From Hirudo medicinalis (lineage: Eukaryota > Annelida > Clitellata > Hirudinida > Hirudinidae), in NCBI GenBank assembly GCA_011800805.1, contig MPNW01000140.1:48138-112137 (forward strand): a stretch of DNA of 64,000 nucleotides. The letters run 5' to 3'. The notes below the pieces were generated by a model. It did no database searches. It was given only the letters and a program-made list of their open reading frames with translations, and was not told the DNA's origin. Of this stretch, positions 45,801-55,392 are shown in pieces (within the stretch, counting starts at the first letter, position 1; every line of letters begins with the position of its first letter). Position numbers and translations under genes: made by a program.

Positions 45801-45824
45801 CAATTTATCCGCAAAAGTTGCCAT
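36881..45824 (-). CDS. NPHP4: Nephrocystin-4
   Basis: Ciliary transition-zone scaffold that works with NPHP1 and RPGRIP1L. Seventeen exons, 5' to 3': 45672..45824, 45473..45613, 45194..45375, 44977..45032, 44754..44891, 44299..44492, 44049..44197, 42705..43643, 42343..42465, 41302..41416, 41052..41195, 40592..40808, 39404..39606, 38809..39035, 37616..38452, 37236..37545, 36881..37093. The sum is exactly 1447 codons (1446 residues; human 1426). Family landmarks include VELYQGTPRSLF, VGVHNGLVF, FFTFQFYKF, HIDVWDGDSLF, FFEFPLQNPHN, VHIPFKFLTF, VRCSDPNIIC, HQLVTSWLIH, NKRISFINPY and the ending INDEEDKNEEAFAVKVYY. Introns hold a SINE copy, a hAT relic, a tRNA-like element and a short TTAGGG array. 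Some donors (44048, 45193, 40591) were chosen to keep frame with the family. Confidence 0.95.
38612..38776 (-). mobile_element. tRNA-derived SINE, copy E
   Basis: Inverted family member: TAGCTGATCTTTTGAGTGCC, AGGCACTTTTTAATCGCTC, ATGCAAGAATGCAACCCATT and AGCCAATCTGC. It lies in the NPHP4 intron between exons 38809..39035 and 37616..38452, in the sense direction of that gene, and ends about 35 bases short of the upstream exon. Confidence 0.65.
40015..40165 (+). repeat. tRNA-like element, possibly a second SINE type
   Basis: At 40015-40084 a 7-base acceptor-like stem (TCTTGCA with TGCAGGA, one wobble), a D-arm-like GTCT...AGAC and a T-arm ACGGG-CTCGAAT-CCCGT fold as in a tRNA. No convincing anticodon stem forms and there are only 70 bases, so this is not called a working tRNA gene. 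The unique tail to about 40165 (GGTTTGACTGGCGAAGCCGG) suggests a tRNA-derived SINE unrelated to the five-copy family. It lies in an NPHP4 intron. Confidence 0.45.
41484..41504 (+). repeat. Short interstitial TTAGGG array
   Basis: Three and a half TTAGGG units in an NPHP4 intron. This is too short to be a chromosome end and is flanked by unrelated single-copy DNA on both sides. Confidence 0.9.
41720..42130 (-). mobile_element. hAT-type transposase relic
   Basis: The minus-strand ORF contains LEDETVCISIDGWSNVHNEP followed by IVYATVTTSE, the core of hAT-like transposases (DUF659 type, with the conserved S-x-D-G-W-S/T element). The 5' side continues in the same style to about 42130 with one in-frame stop. 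No terminal repeats were found. It is intronic in NPHP4. Confidence 0.7.
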
Positions 45825-46546
45825 AATTTTACCACAGCTTTCCTTAATAACACGGCATTCTCTAATTTTCCGGTCTCCACAAAACTTTATATTATTTTAT
45901 TTACATTCATCAAAGTGTAAACACTTCCCTAGTGACAGTTGCTCGGTTGTCCAGAGATGAGCGTGTTAAGTAGCATATATCTCAAATATGGCTAAAAGCA
46001 ATTAAGACGACATTAAATCTATCTCTAAATAAATAGATCTCTTCTAAATGACGAGCTTTTTTAAATAAAACATGTTTATTTCAATAAATGAATAACGATT
46101 CATAGTATGATTAGTTCAACAGAACTTCAAGACCACCGAAAATCGAAGATCCGGCGCCACACTCCCAACCGCGTGTGGTCCTTTCGCTTTTGAGTGTGGA
46201 TTCAACTCAAATGTTTGACACAGCGGGAAAATCAGAATTCATTTAAATGTCGTATCAGCTTTATGACTTCGTACGACAGGGAGCTGCAATGCTGCCATGT
46301 CCCCATTCCCCGCATTAATAAACACAACCTTAAATTGATTTAGTGCAGTAAATGATTTCCTAGGACTCAAGTAATTTTTAGCACATTTCAGGATGTCCTA
46401 CTCAACAAAGAAACCCAGCTTGCAGTTAACTATTTCCTCAAACATTCAAGTTTAATTATTTTACCAAATGCTGTAAGAATTTACTACTACGTTAGGTATG
46501 CATTCTAACATTTTGATCACAGCTAAAACGATAAAAGTTTCTTGGA
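45825..46546. other. Spacer between NPHP4 start and Mieap-like gene end
   Basis: About 720 bases separate two genes on the same strand, so it should contain the NPHP4 promoter and the 3' untranslated region of the next gene. No coding sequence or repeat was recognised. The stretch 46140-46310 is slightly richer in CpG. Confidence 0.5.
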
Positions 46547-49500
46547 TCATGTGACAACCACTGCCTTGAACAAACATCGACCTTCCACTCCATCATACAG
46601 TCCTGGCCATAGGAAGGCTTTAATAGAAGAGGACTTAGAATCAGAAGAGAGATATCTCTCATGGAGAGAAGGATCAAACTCTTTCCCATCATAACACAAG
46701 ACCAGAGAAGGAATCTCGACGACCATGAACCAACAAAGCCTGATGGCATTTTCTGCATATGGAAGCAATTTTGAACTTCTTAAAAGGCATGGGTAGTTAT
46801 CCAATGTTGCCATCACTTTTTCATATACCTCCTGAGAATATAACAAATTCAATGATGTAAATATTACATACATTGAAGAAATATGAAAGTTACATAATAA
46901 AATTCCATGAGTCCTAAGCTTGATCTTGATAATGATAGGCATAGAGATAAAAAAAAATCAATGAAACAAGAATGATATAATAACGTTATCAAAATATGAT
47001 GTGAAGTGAGAAGCTTATGGAATGATAGAATGTTGAGAATGTTAGGCAACCTTGGCCTTCTTCCTAAGGATGTGTTGATTCATAGCAGAACCCTTAAGAT
47101 AGAGATTGATTAATCCAGCAAGAATCCAATTATGGTTGCTGCAGTAACCAGTCAGATCAAGGTGATCTTCAAGTAACCTTTGAACCTCCTCCTTCAGGTG
47201 ATGATAGCACTTCCTCACAGAACGGAATGCAAGCTAATAGCAAGATTACATGAACAATGTAATGCTCAGTATAAGACTGTAGTAGAGATTAGGAAGTTTG
47301 ATGGACTAACCACAAGAATGGACAAGAGAAGCTTGTTTTTTAAGTGACCACAGGTCTGCAGTTCATCAATGTCATTTAAGGCCCCCAAGGCTTCAGTCCT
47401 CATCACATGGTACATGTTGCTATAGAGACCAATCAGCTGCTTTTCAACCATTGTGGACAAACTGCTGAAACATCAAATAAAATAAGAGTCTAGTTTCAAG
47501 ATTGCTATTAATTTGCTTTTTGCAACCCATTCACTATGTTCATAAAGTTTTAAGACTACATTTATACAAGTAACATCCCAAAGAGCTATGAATTAGGACT
47601 ACAATCAAATATTCATTTGCAATCCGAACTGAGATTTTGGAAACGTGGTTTTCCAAAAATCATGGTTAGAATTGGGACACCCTGCTCAAAAAGTGTCATA
47701 CTGACAGAGTTATGTCAATCTATAATTCCCCAGCAATCACTTTTTGGAGAAACCCGAGCTTCTGCAGATGGTTTTCTTTGGTGTTTCCAATACCTCGGAA
47801 GTCTTCTCTCGTTGAACCAGCAAATGTTTTCCATCCGTAGCATCATCATCATTATTATGGAGAGATTCCTTGAGAGCAAGTCCTTTCTTGGATTCCAATT
47901 GGCTACAACTTTCAATGAGCTTCTCCTCTTTAAACAAGTTATTCCCAGTCCTTTTGAAATTAGAACAAAGTATTTGTAATGTATCTTAAGAAAAATTTGT
48001 GATGACATCCTGTTAATTATTTGTCACTTACTCCAGTAATATTGGATTACCATTTGAATTTGGCTTGATTGTATCCAATGATTTGGGCAAGGTGTGATAC
48101 TTAGTCCGTCTCAACAAACTTTTGCTGGGAGTTCTATTGTTATTGTTGTTATTTTTTCCCCAAAATTCGTTGAAGGAATGAGAAGATAATTTCTTCTTGA
48201 ATTTCCTTCCAATGGGTGAGGAATCTGTAACAATAAAACATTATGTGTAATATTAGTGCAATATTCTTGGCCTGCAAAGCTTGCAAACTCATATAATAGC
48301 CAACAAAATGAAAAATAATTGCACTGCTATGAACATTTTTCTCTATAAATCCTTTCTATTATCCCTTATATTGAATCAAACCAAATGAGTCTTAAAGAGC
48401 ATGGTCAATGAAGAAATTAAAGGTCTCCTTCTTTCCATAAAGCCAACCAATTAATCCAAAATACATTGAACAAACTAAAATCACTAGCTTTGAGAAATAA
48501 CTAACTACTTGTTTTAAATTAATTTTTCAACTCCTTATCTAAGACTGAGTTCATCATAAAAGAACATTTGCAGTAGAACCTTTTGCAATTTGTTAGAGGC
48601 AATTTTCTCTACTTAGTCAAAATAAAAACATCATAACAGAATAAGAAAAATTTAGTGTTAAAGGGTCGGGTTCGGACCAATTAAGGCATGTTTAACTATC
48701 AGCATTAATAATTGATTTAAAATGAATAAATCCAACATAATTTAGTGAAAGTTTAATAAAAATAGTGATTTATTGCCAAGCTATTAAATTAAGGTAATAA
48801 ATTTGAGAGCGTGAAATGTTTTTATTTTATTAAAAAATGAAAGAGGACATAAATTTTTGTAAATTTATACATCATAAACGTCATTAAATTGTCCATAATA
48901 AAAACCAAACTAAAAAGAGTTTTAAGGTGAGCAAAATCAAATCTACCTTCACTGTCTGTATTGAAAACAACTCTAGGACCCAATTGGTCATCAGTGATCA
49001 GGGCCACAACTCTTGAGTAACTTCTAACAAGTCTGTCTAGGAATGGCACAACAAGGAATTTGGAAAAGCATGTTGATGAAGGTGAAGGAACTTCTTGGGG
49101 TGAAGAAAGGTGTGGCATTGCAATGGATGTCTGGAATGCAGAAGAGGTCGATAAAGAAGATGGTTGAGATTGCGTTTGCTGAATAGGGGAATTCAAATCA
49201 AACACCAGAGGGGCTGATCGAGAAAAAGGTAACGATTGCTTTGAATTCATTGAATCAGAAAGGTTACATGACAGATTCAGTTCTTTTGAGATCTGGACAC
49301 AATTGAAGATGACTTCCTTATTTGTTTCCATGGATCGTCGAAGCTGTTTGGCCACATGAACAATTACATTCTCCAAAGGCTCTATCGCATCCAGCATCCG
49401 TCTGTGATTGTACAAACGTCTTTCAATAGTTTCAATAGTGATATTGGAATCTGAATGCTGACTTGTTTGCTCTGATAACGATGAACAAAACATGGCCACA

Positions 49501-50324
49501 AAATCTTGCTTTAATTTGTCAATACCAGTTTCCCATAAGCTTCCCAAAGCATTGCCTCCAACAGTTTGATTCGTCTTCCTATTTTGACTATCACAAACTT
49601 TGAGTAAAAGGGGATGAATGGTATGGAGTGGATTGCGTGATTCCTGAGTGGCTGAGTCAAGGCTTCTCTCCAATGAAATCAATTTCTTTGTCAGTTTGTT
49701 TCTGAGGATGGGAGAAGAGGCAAATATGTGCTTCAATGTTTTGATGAATGACTGCTTGTGGCTCTGAAATGCCTTCCAATTGAATCTTTGTTGATCTAAG
49801 GAATAAACCCAGGCTATTAAGTGATTGAGAAGAATATCTGGTGGCATAGTATTTGTCAGGCTTGGATGGTTTTTGTCAGAGAAGTACTTTGTATTTTTAG
49901 AATACAGAGTTTCTATGAGTTTTAAGCTTTTTGGTATCTAAAACATGAAAATGAGGTTTAAAAATACATTTTCATTAGTCTAATGTTTTTAAATTAAGAG
50001 ACTAATTTAAGATTTATATCTTACCTTGCTTAAAATAAGATCAACTGGGAGATCCCTAGCTATTATGTCAACTTGTTCATGTGTCAGATCTTTCACAAGT
50101 CCAATGCAATCATTGAATTTTTCCTTTTCAACAAGCTTGTAAATCTTTCCAGAAAGCACTGTTTCATTGTGGCAATCGTTGAAAATGCCTCTCTTGCTAA
50201 CGTTGCTGTTAAGGCCTTCATGGCAAAGAATGTTCAAACTTCGACAGTCAGATGACTGCCGCTTGATTGGAAATCTGATGAGGCTTAAGAAGTCTCTTCT
50301 ACAACTGGAAGATCTCTTACTCAT
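46547..50324 (-). CDS. Protein with Mieap (SPATA18)-like C-terminal domain
   Basis: Seven exons, 50025..50324, 48947..49937, 48051..48224, 47741..47927, 47311..47464, 47051..47233 and 46547..46831, give exactly 758 codons (757 residues). The last about 95 residues (EVYEKVMATLDNYPCLLRSS to KAVVVT) fit the Mieap C-terminal domain: an RLCWFMVVEIPSLVL strand, then REFDP-like KEFDPSLHERY, then FLWPGLYDGVEGRCLFKAVV. In vertebrate Mieap this domain belongs to a lipid-binding mitochondrial quality-control protein. The N-terminal two thirds (basic start, helical HLIAWVYSLDQQRFNWKAFQ region, Ser/Gln-rich linker near 49000-49250) match nothing I can name. The joins at 47741 and 48051 were chosen by phase. 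The full-length orthology is uncertain. Confidence 0.75.
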
Positions 50325-50570
50325 TTCTAAATCTAAAATATTTCACACAAAAAATTAACTTAATAAATCAACATAGCTTCGCATATAGGTTATGATATCA
50401 ATTCTGTCACTCCACTAATCGGGCTCAGATTATGGATTCATTCTAAAGAATTCTACTTAATGAACATAATAATGTATGTTGGCAACATGATGCATGTATG
50501 ATATCACCAAGCTTCTACTGAGAATTTAGTTAAAAGTATTCCCTGATAAATCCAATTTAACAACTGGAAA
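50325..50570. other. Upstream flank of Mieap-like gene
   Basis: Presumed promoter side of the minus-strand gene. No motif could be assigned with confidence. Confidence 0.35.
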
Positions 50571-52065
50571 CTAGGCATGTACGGGATATCCGAGTTTACC
50601 GGATATCGGATACCGGATACCGAATTTAACGGTCCTTGTATTCATAAACGTTTATATTTTTTTAAATCAAAGAGTTTCTTTGATTTTCTTAATTTTGTTT
50701 TTGATTTTTTTTATTTCTTTGGTTTTGATTTGATTTCTTTTGATGGAGAATCTTCAAATTTTTATTTTATTAATAAAAAATATTTTTTTTAATTCTATAC
50801 ATTTAGTCATGAATCCTGTTGATTAAAATTTTTTTTATTTAATAAATAAATATTAAGTCATATAATTTATAAGAAGATTTCACACTTTAAATCATGAGTC
50901 GCACATAACTAAAATTAAATGAGGACATGTTTATTTTTAAGAAATATGAGTTGCTCGCTCTCTCAGGCAGCAATCGACTCCTGTTTGTCTCACTTGAAAG
51001 TTGCAACACCGCTTGATGAGGGTGCCGCGTAATGCCTAGTCCACTCACTTGAAAGTGGAAAGAGAATTTTGGATGAATTTTGGCACCACCATGTCAATGG
51101 GTTATCTTCACGTTTTATGGTTGGTTCACCAAAGTAAATTTCCATTTCAACATCCACTTTTGACTAAGGGTTACGCGATTTGGAGAAGCTTCCATGATTA
51201 AATTAATTTAAATGTAAACGCATAGAAATGTCACGATACAGAGCTAGAAATATTAAGACATACCCACTATTTTTGGATAACTTCCATATATATTAACATA
51301 TCTTGCTGAAATTTTCAACAATTAAGTAAATCGCTATTTATAAGCATCTTGTAAAATTTCCTTTCAAGTGGGTCAATGGTTCCAGTAAATTATGCAAATG
51401 AACGATTTTTGGCCTAGATAAGACCGCATCCGTTTTGGGCTCGTCTCATCAATTTAAAGATCTTGTTGGAAAAATCAAACATTAAATTGTCATTAAGAAA
51501 GCTATATAAAAGGGTATGAAATTCAAAACTTTCTTTTGCAAGAAAGCAGGTTTTACAGAAGAAGAAAGAGGACAAATTATGGCCTTCAGGAAGGCAAACT
51601 ATTCAATAAGAAAGATTGCTAAGGAATTGAATAGATCAAAAACTGTCATAAATGTTTTTTTAGATGATCCAGAAGAATGGGAAGAAGTATTTTGGCGGAA
51701 GACCGAAAAAACCCTCGAAATATAGTCAGAGTCATTAGGGAGGCTTCACGAGGAGAATATTCTTATAATCAGCTAAAAAAAAAAAAACAAGTTGGATTTG
51801 GATATACATGTGATGACAGTCTGCAACTATCTTAATTCAAGTGAACATCTGAAATACGAAATGAGAAAGCGAGCATAACATTTATATAGGTAATAATACA
51901 AAGAAGCGTTAAAAAGAAACAGAAATTTGTCTAAATTTATATAATAAGTAAGATGAATTAAACAGCTATTTATTTATACCGGATAATATACTACCATATA
52001 CCGGATATATCTATCCGACAGGGTACCGAATCTTACAATTTTGGGATTGCAAACATCTCACTAGT
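50570..52065. mobile_element. Composite repeat island with CCGGATAT clusters
   Basis: Both edges carry clusters of GGATATC/CCGGATA words: 50582-50630 (for example ACCGGATATCGGATACCGG) and 51975-52032 (for example ATACCGGATATATCTATCC). Each outer edge has an AACTAG word in inverted orientation (50570-50575 and near 52060). Such ends are reminiscent of hAT-like non-autonomous elements. A Tc1/mariner relic lies between them. No clear target-site duplication was found, so the outer borders are tentative. Confidence 0.4.
51516..51885 (+). mobile_element. Tc1/mariner transposase N-terminal relic
   Basis: Encodes TEEERGQIMAFRKANYSIRK followed by IAKELNRSKTVINVFLDD, a Tc1-type helix-turn-helix. After frame changes come GGRPKKPSKYSQ, VRVIREASRGEYSYNQLK and VCNYLNSSEHLKYEMRKRA, the next conserved parts of the paired-like DNA-binding region. 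The DDE catalytic domain is missing, so this is a dead N-terminal fragment. Confidence 0.8.
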
Positions 52066-53488
52066 TTTAAGCTAAAAGTAACAAATGCCTCTGGATTTCA
52101 AGAAGTGAACTTAGGGAAGAGGTATCATATTCACATTCCAGCATTCCATTTCTTATAAGCTGATACGTTAAAGCACATACAATCCAGGTTCCAAGGTTAA
52201 ACAATTCGAATACAAAATAAAAAGATTTCACTAACCCTGTGAATCTACGGAGTTTCTTTTAGCTTTTAATGACAATGACAGCAACAACTAAGCACGTCAC
52301 TAGTCTCGTTAATTTTTCATAGACGAATAACAACAGTCGAAAGTGAGCTCAACTTTATACGAAATGGATAAAAACGCTTCAGGATCATTTCTGCCTGGCC
52401 TACGAAACTAGCAAACATCTCTAAGCATAGGAAACTCCTCATGAACAAGATGCAGCCCGCGCTGGTTAGAGGTAAAAATATATGCGCTAAGTTTCTGCCG
52501 ATAAGTGTACGCTCCCTTGGGGAGTCGATGGGAGTTTTTGATCCAGATTTACCCCCACAGACGACTCATATAGTAAATGCAAACGTCTGGACCAAGATTT
52601 AGGCCAGTGTAAATGATACCAAGTTCTCGGCAGTCTAGCCAAACGCAGTGGCAGCTTTATAAAGAATCAGTTTGACCTATCTAAGAAAAAAATTATATTA
52701 GCACTTTTCTTCGAAAAAGAAATCTTGATAGCAATAGGTATTATACTGTAAATGCAGGAAAGCGATCCTGAGAGCTATAATTTACGGCCTAAGAGCTGTC
52801 ACTCCTGAGATTGCTCGACGCATTTAGCTGATATTCAAAACGGTTTCTTGTTAAAGCCCAATATCAAATGATGTTGCCCATAAATAATAACAGGCAGGAT
52901 TTCGTGACAATAGGAGCCAGAAAAATTATGCCGCACGGCATCTTGGAAGCAATCGCCACATAGTCAACAATGTCCGAGCACTTTTGGTCTTTTTACTAGA
53001 AAACATTCTCAGGTCCGTGGTGCTGCTGCCTCTACAAAGATCGCCTCAAGGGTCCAATAAACGCGGCGTTATCTACTCCAGTTCGACCCTACTACACCAT
53101 TAACTGGAAAACAGTACAAAAACCTGTAGTTGTTTCACGTTTATTTCACGTCCATAAATTAAAATAAAATATCTGAACAAAATTCCTCAGCATCATGATA
53201 CAAAAACAATTGTAAGGGTATGCTTACACTGATGAGAAACCTAGAACTTCAAGTGGATACATCAAGGACCCATATTCTGCTCATTCAATATGATTTGTTC
53301 AGAAACTCAATTAAGGACCTCATAACTCAACGATTGCTCATCATAGATGTTTAAGTGGAAGTACATCCCGGTAAATTATAGCCTTTTTTAAGACTCAAGA
53401 ATTCTCAGTAACATGTTCAAGTTCATAAATCCACTGATTTCAATCTCTAAAAACCTGGGTTAAGAAAGAAATGAGACAAACTTATTTC
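52066..53488. other. Intergenic spacer, no gene recognised
   Basis: Spacer of 1.4 kb before the stop of the ASB gene. Parts near 52480-52640 and 52980-53100 are less AT-rich, but no open frame or known repeat motif stands out on either strand. Confidence 0.5.
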
Positions 53489-55024
53489 TCAAGATCCTCT
53501 GAATGGGTTGGCATTTATTAGAGTTGGGAGAGCTGCAAATGGCTCAGGCACATAAGAGCTACTCGCAATTTCCCTGTAAAACATTTTCCTGGAAAGAAAT
53601 GTGCAGAGTTTCTGTGGTAAAGGCAGTTTCTTTACAGCTTCTACCAAGCCATCCTGTCTGAATCTGCCTTCAGTGCATTTTGCATCTGTGGAAGAAAAGG
53701 GAACTTGACTTCGCTGAAAGGTCTGATTAGATGGGAAGCATTTTGAAATGGATTGGACAGTTCTTGTGTAAAGGATAATAGTAGTGGAAGGAATGCTTGA
53801 AGAATCCATTACTGCCCTGGCAGCATTGACACGAGCACAATAACACAAACGTATTTGTATGGCTTTTCTGCATATGTTTGCCAGAGAAAGAGGACTCACA
53901 AACTGAGCCTTGTACCAATCTGCAAAGTCAGGCCAAGGCTCCAGAAGTTCAGCTGGAATGCCAGGACCTTTATGGAGAAGCCACTCCACCAGATTGAGCA
54001 TATCTGCACGCGCACGAAAGAGGGTGACTATGCAAGGCATACGATGGCGCAAGTCTTCAACATACAGCTTGGTTGTAAGGGAACGAACGCATACATAGAG
54101 AGGGGTGCGTCCTCTTGCATCACAGATGTTGACATCACTTCTGGAGGAAACGAGGACTGCCATGACATCAACAAGTTTCCAATGGGCAGCCATATGGATT
54201 GGAGCCTGGCCCAGTCTGTCACACCTTCATTAAATATATTTCACTCAATTATTTAGAAGAGTAGTGTAATATTGTTAAAAAAATCTTTCAATAAACTTTG
54301 GAGATAAGTTTCAGCAAGCATTGTATTACTTATCTACAATTGCTCCAGCTGCCAAAAGTTTCATGATAGCCAATCTACAAGCATGGACAATAGCATTGTT
54401 GACACAAATGAAGAGTGGAGTTTGACCCTGAAAATCTGCCAGATTTACATCAGCTCCTGCTCAGGAAATATTGAAATAAGTTTAGACCTCTCGGAAATTT
54501 AACTTTTTGTCCTTTGCTTTTAAGAAATATTTTGAGACAAATAATTTTCCTTGTTACTTGAGAAAGATAAATACTTATAAAATGGAATGCTACCTGCTTT
54601 GGCAAGAAGCTCAATTAAGAGTGGTCTACCATGAAATGCAGCCTTAAAAACAGGAGTGCAACCACTTTTATCACATTTGTTTATATAAGCTCCAGCCCTC
54701 AATAAAACCTAAAGAATAAATTACACTAAGCAAATATTAATTTAAAAAATTATTCACATGATGTTTATCTCCATTAAAGTCAGTTACCTCAACCATTTCT
54801 GTATGATTGAGAGATACAGCTATTATGAGCGGTGTATTACCATCTTTGATGCTTGGATTTGAGCCACACAAAAATGGAAAATTGATGTTGACTCCCCGAG
54901 CGACCAAATCGTTTACAGTCTCTCTATCATTAGATTTCACAGCAAAATGCAGCTGGCGTACATTCTGAGGCATTTCACGGACAACTAAGTCGTTCCCATG
55001 ATGAAATGACTTTGAATTACCCAT
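53489..55024 (-). CDS. Ankyrin repeat and SOCS box protein
   Basis: Exons 54788..55024, 54594..54708, 54330..54456, 53831..54224 and 53489..53653 give 345 residues. It starts MGNSKS, which fits the N-myristoylation consensus. Ankyrin repeats include NVRQLHFAVKSNDRETV, GNTPLIIAVSLNHTEMV, LLRAGAYINKCDKSGCTPVF, AGADVNLADFQGQTPLF and VDKCDRLGQAPIHMAAHW. A C-terminal SOCS box reads SPLSLANICRKAIQIRLCYC, then joins to DGLVEAVKKLPLPQKLCTFL. A tail of about 30 residues follows. SOCS-box proteins recruit Elongin BC and Cullin-5 to ubiquitinate substrates. Intron 53654..53830 is in frame and stop-free, so the genomic ORF looks continuous; removing it restores a normal SOCS box. Confidence 0.88.
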
Positions 55025-55392
55025 CCCTTGAAAATTTCTTAAGACATTACTAAATTAATCATAAAAATCGAGATCGTGCAACTGTCACAAAGTGATTGGC
55101 AAATCGATAAGAATGTTTATATCCAACAGCTCGCTCGGAAACCTTGTTTAAAAGCGCATCTAATTTGAGGCTAAAATAATTTTTGTGGGATAAGTGCCAT
55201 TTAGTTATGAAATGGACGTTAAATAAACCAACATACAATCAGGAATTAATACTGTTTTTCTAATAATTGAACAAGTTGTGGATTGGGAAATTCTGAGATT
55301 GGGTACGAATCTGATTGCTCGGCTCGACATCTCCTAGTGCAAGATTCAGCGCAACAATTGGATAAATTATTACAAATTCAAGCGTTTGGAAA
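55025..55392. promoter_or_regulatory. Shared spacer of divergent ASB and WWOX genes
   Basis: 368 bases separate the ATG of the minus-strand ASB gene and the ATG of WWOX, so it should act as a bidirectional promoter region. No TATA box or named element was identified. Confidence 0.4.

Noticed and set aside
53654..53830. A genuine 59-residue insertion in the ASB protein.
   Set aside because: It splits the SOCS box exactly and is bordered by usable splice sites, so an intron is the simpler reading; retention is discussed as a finding.
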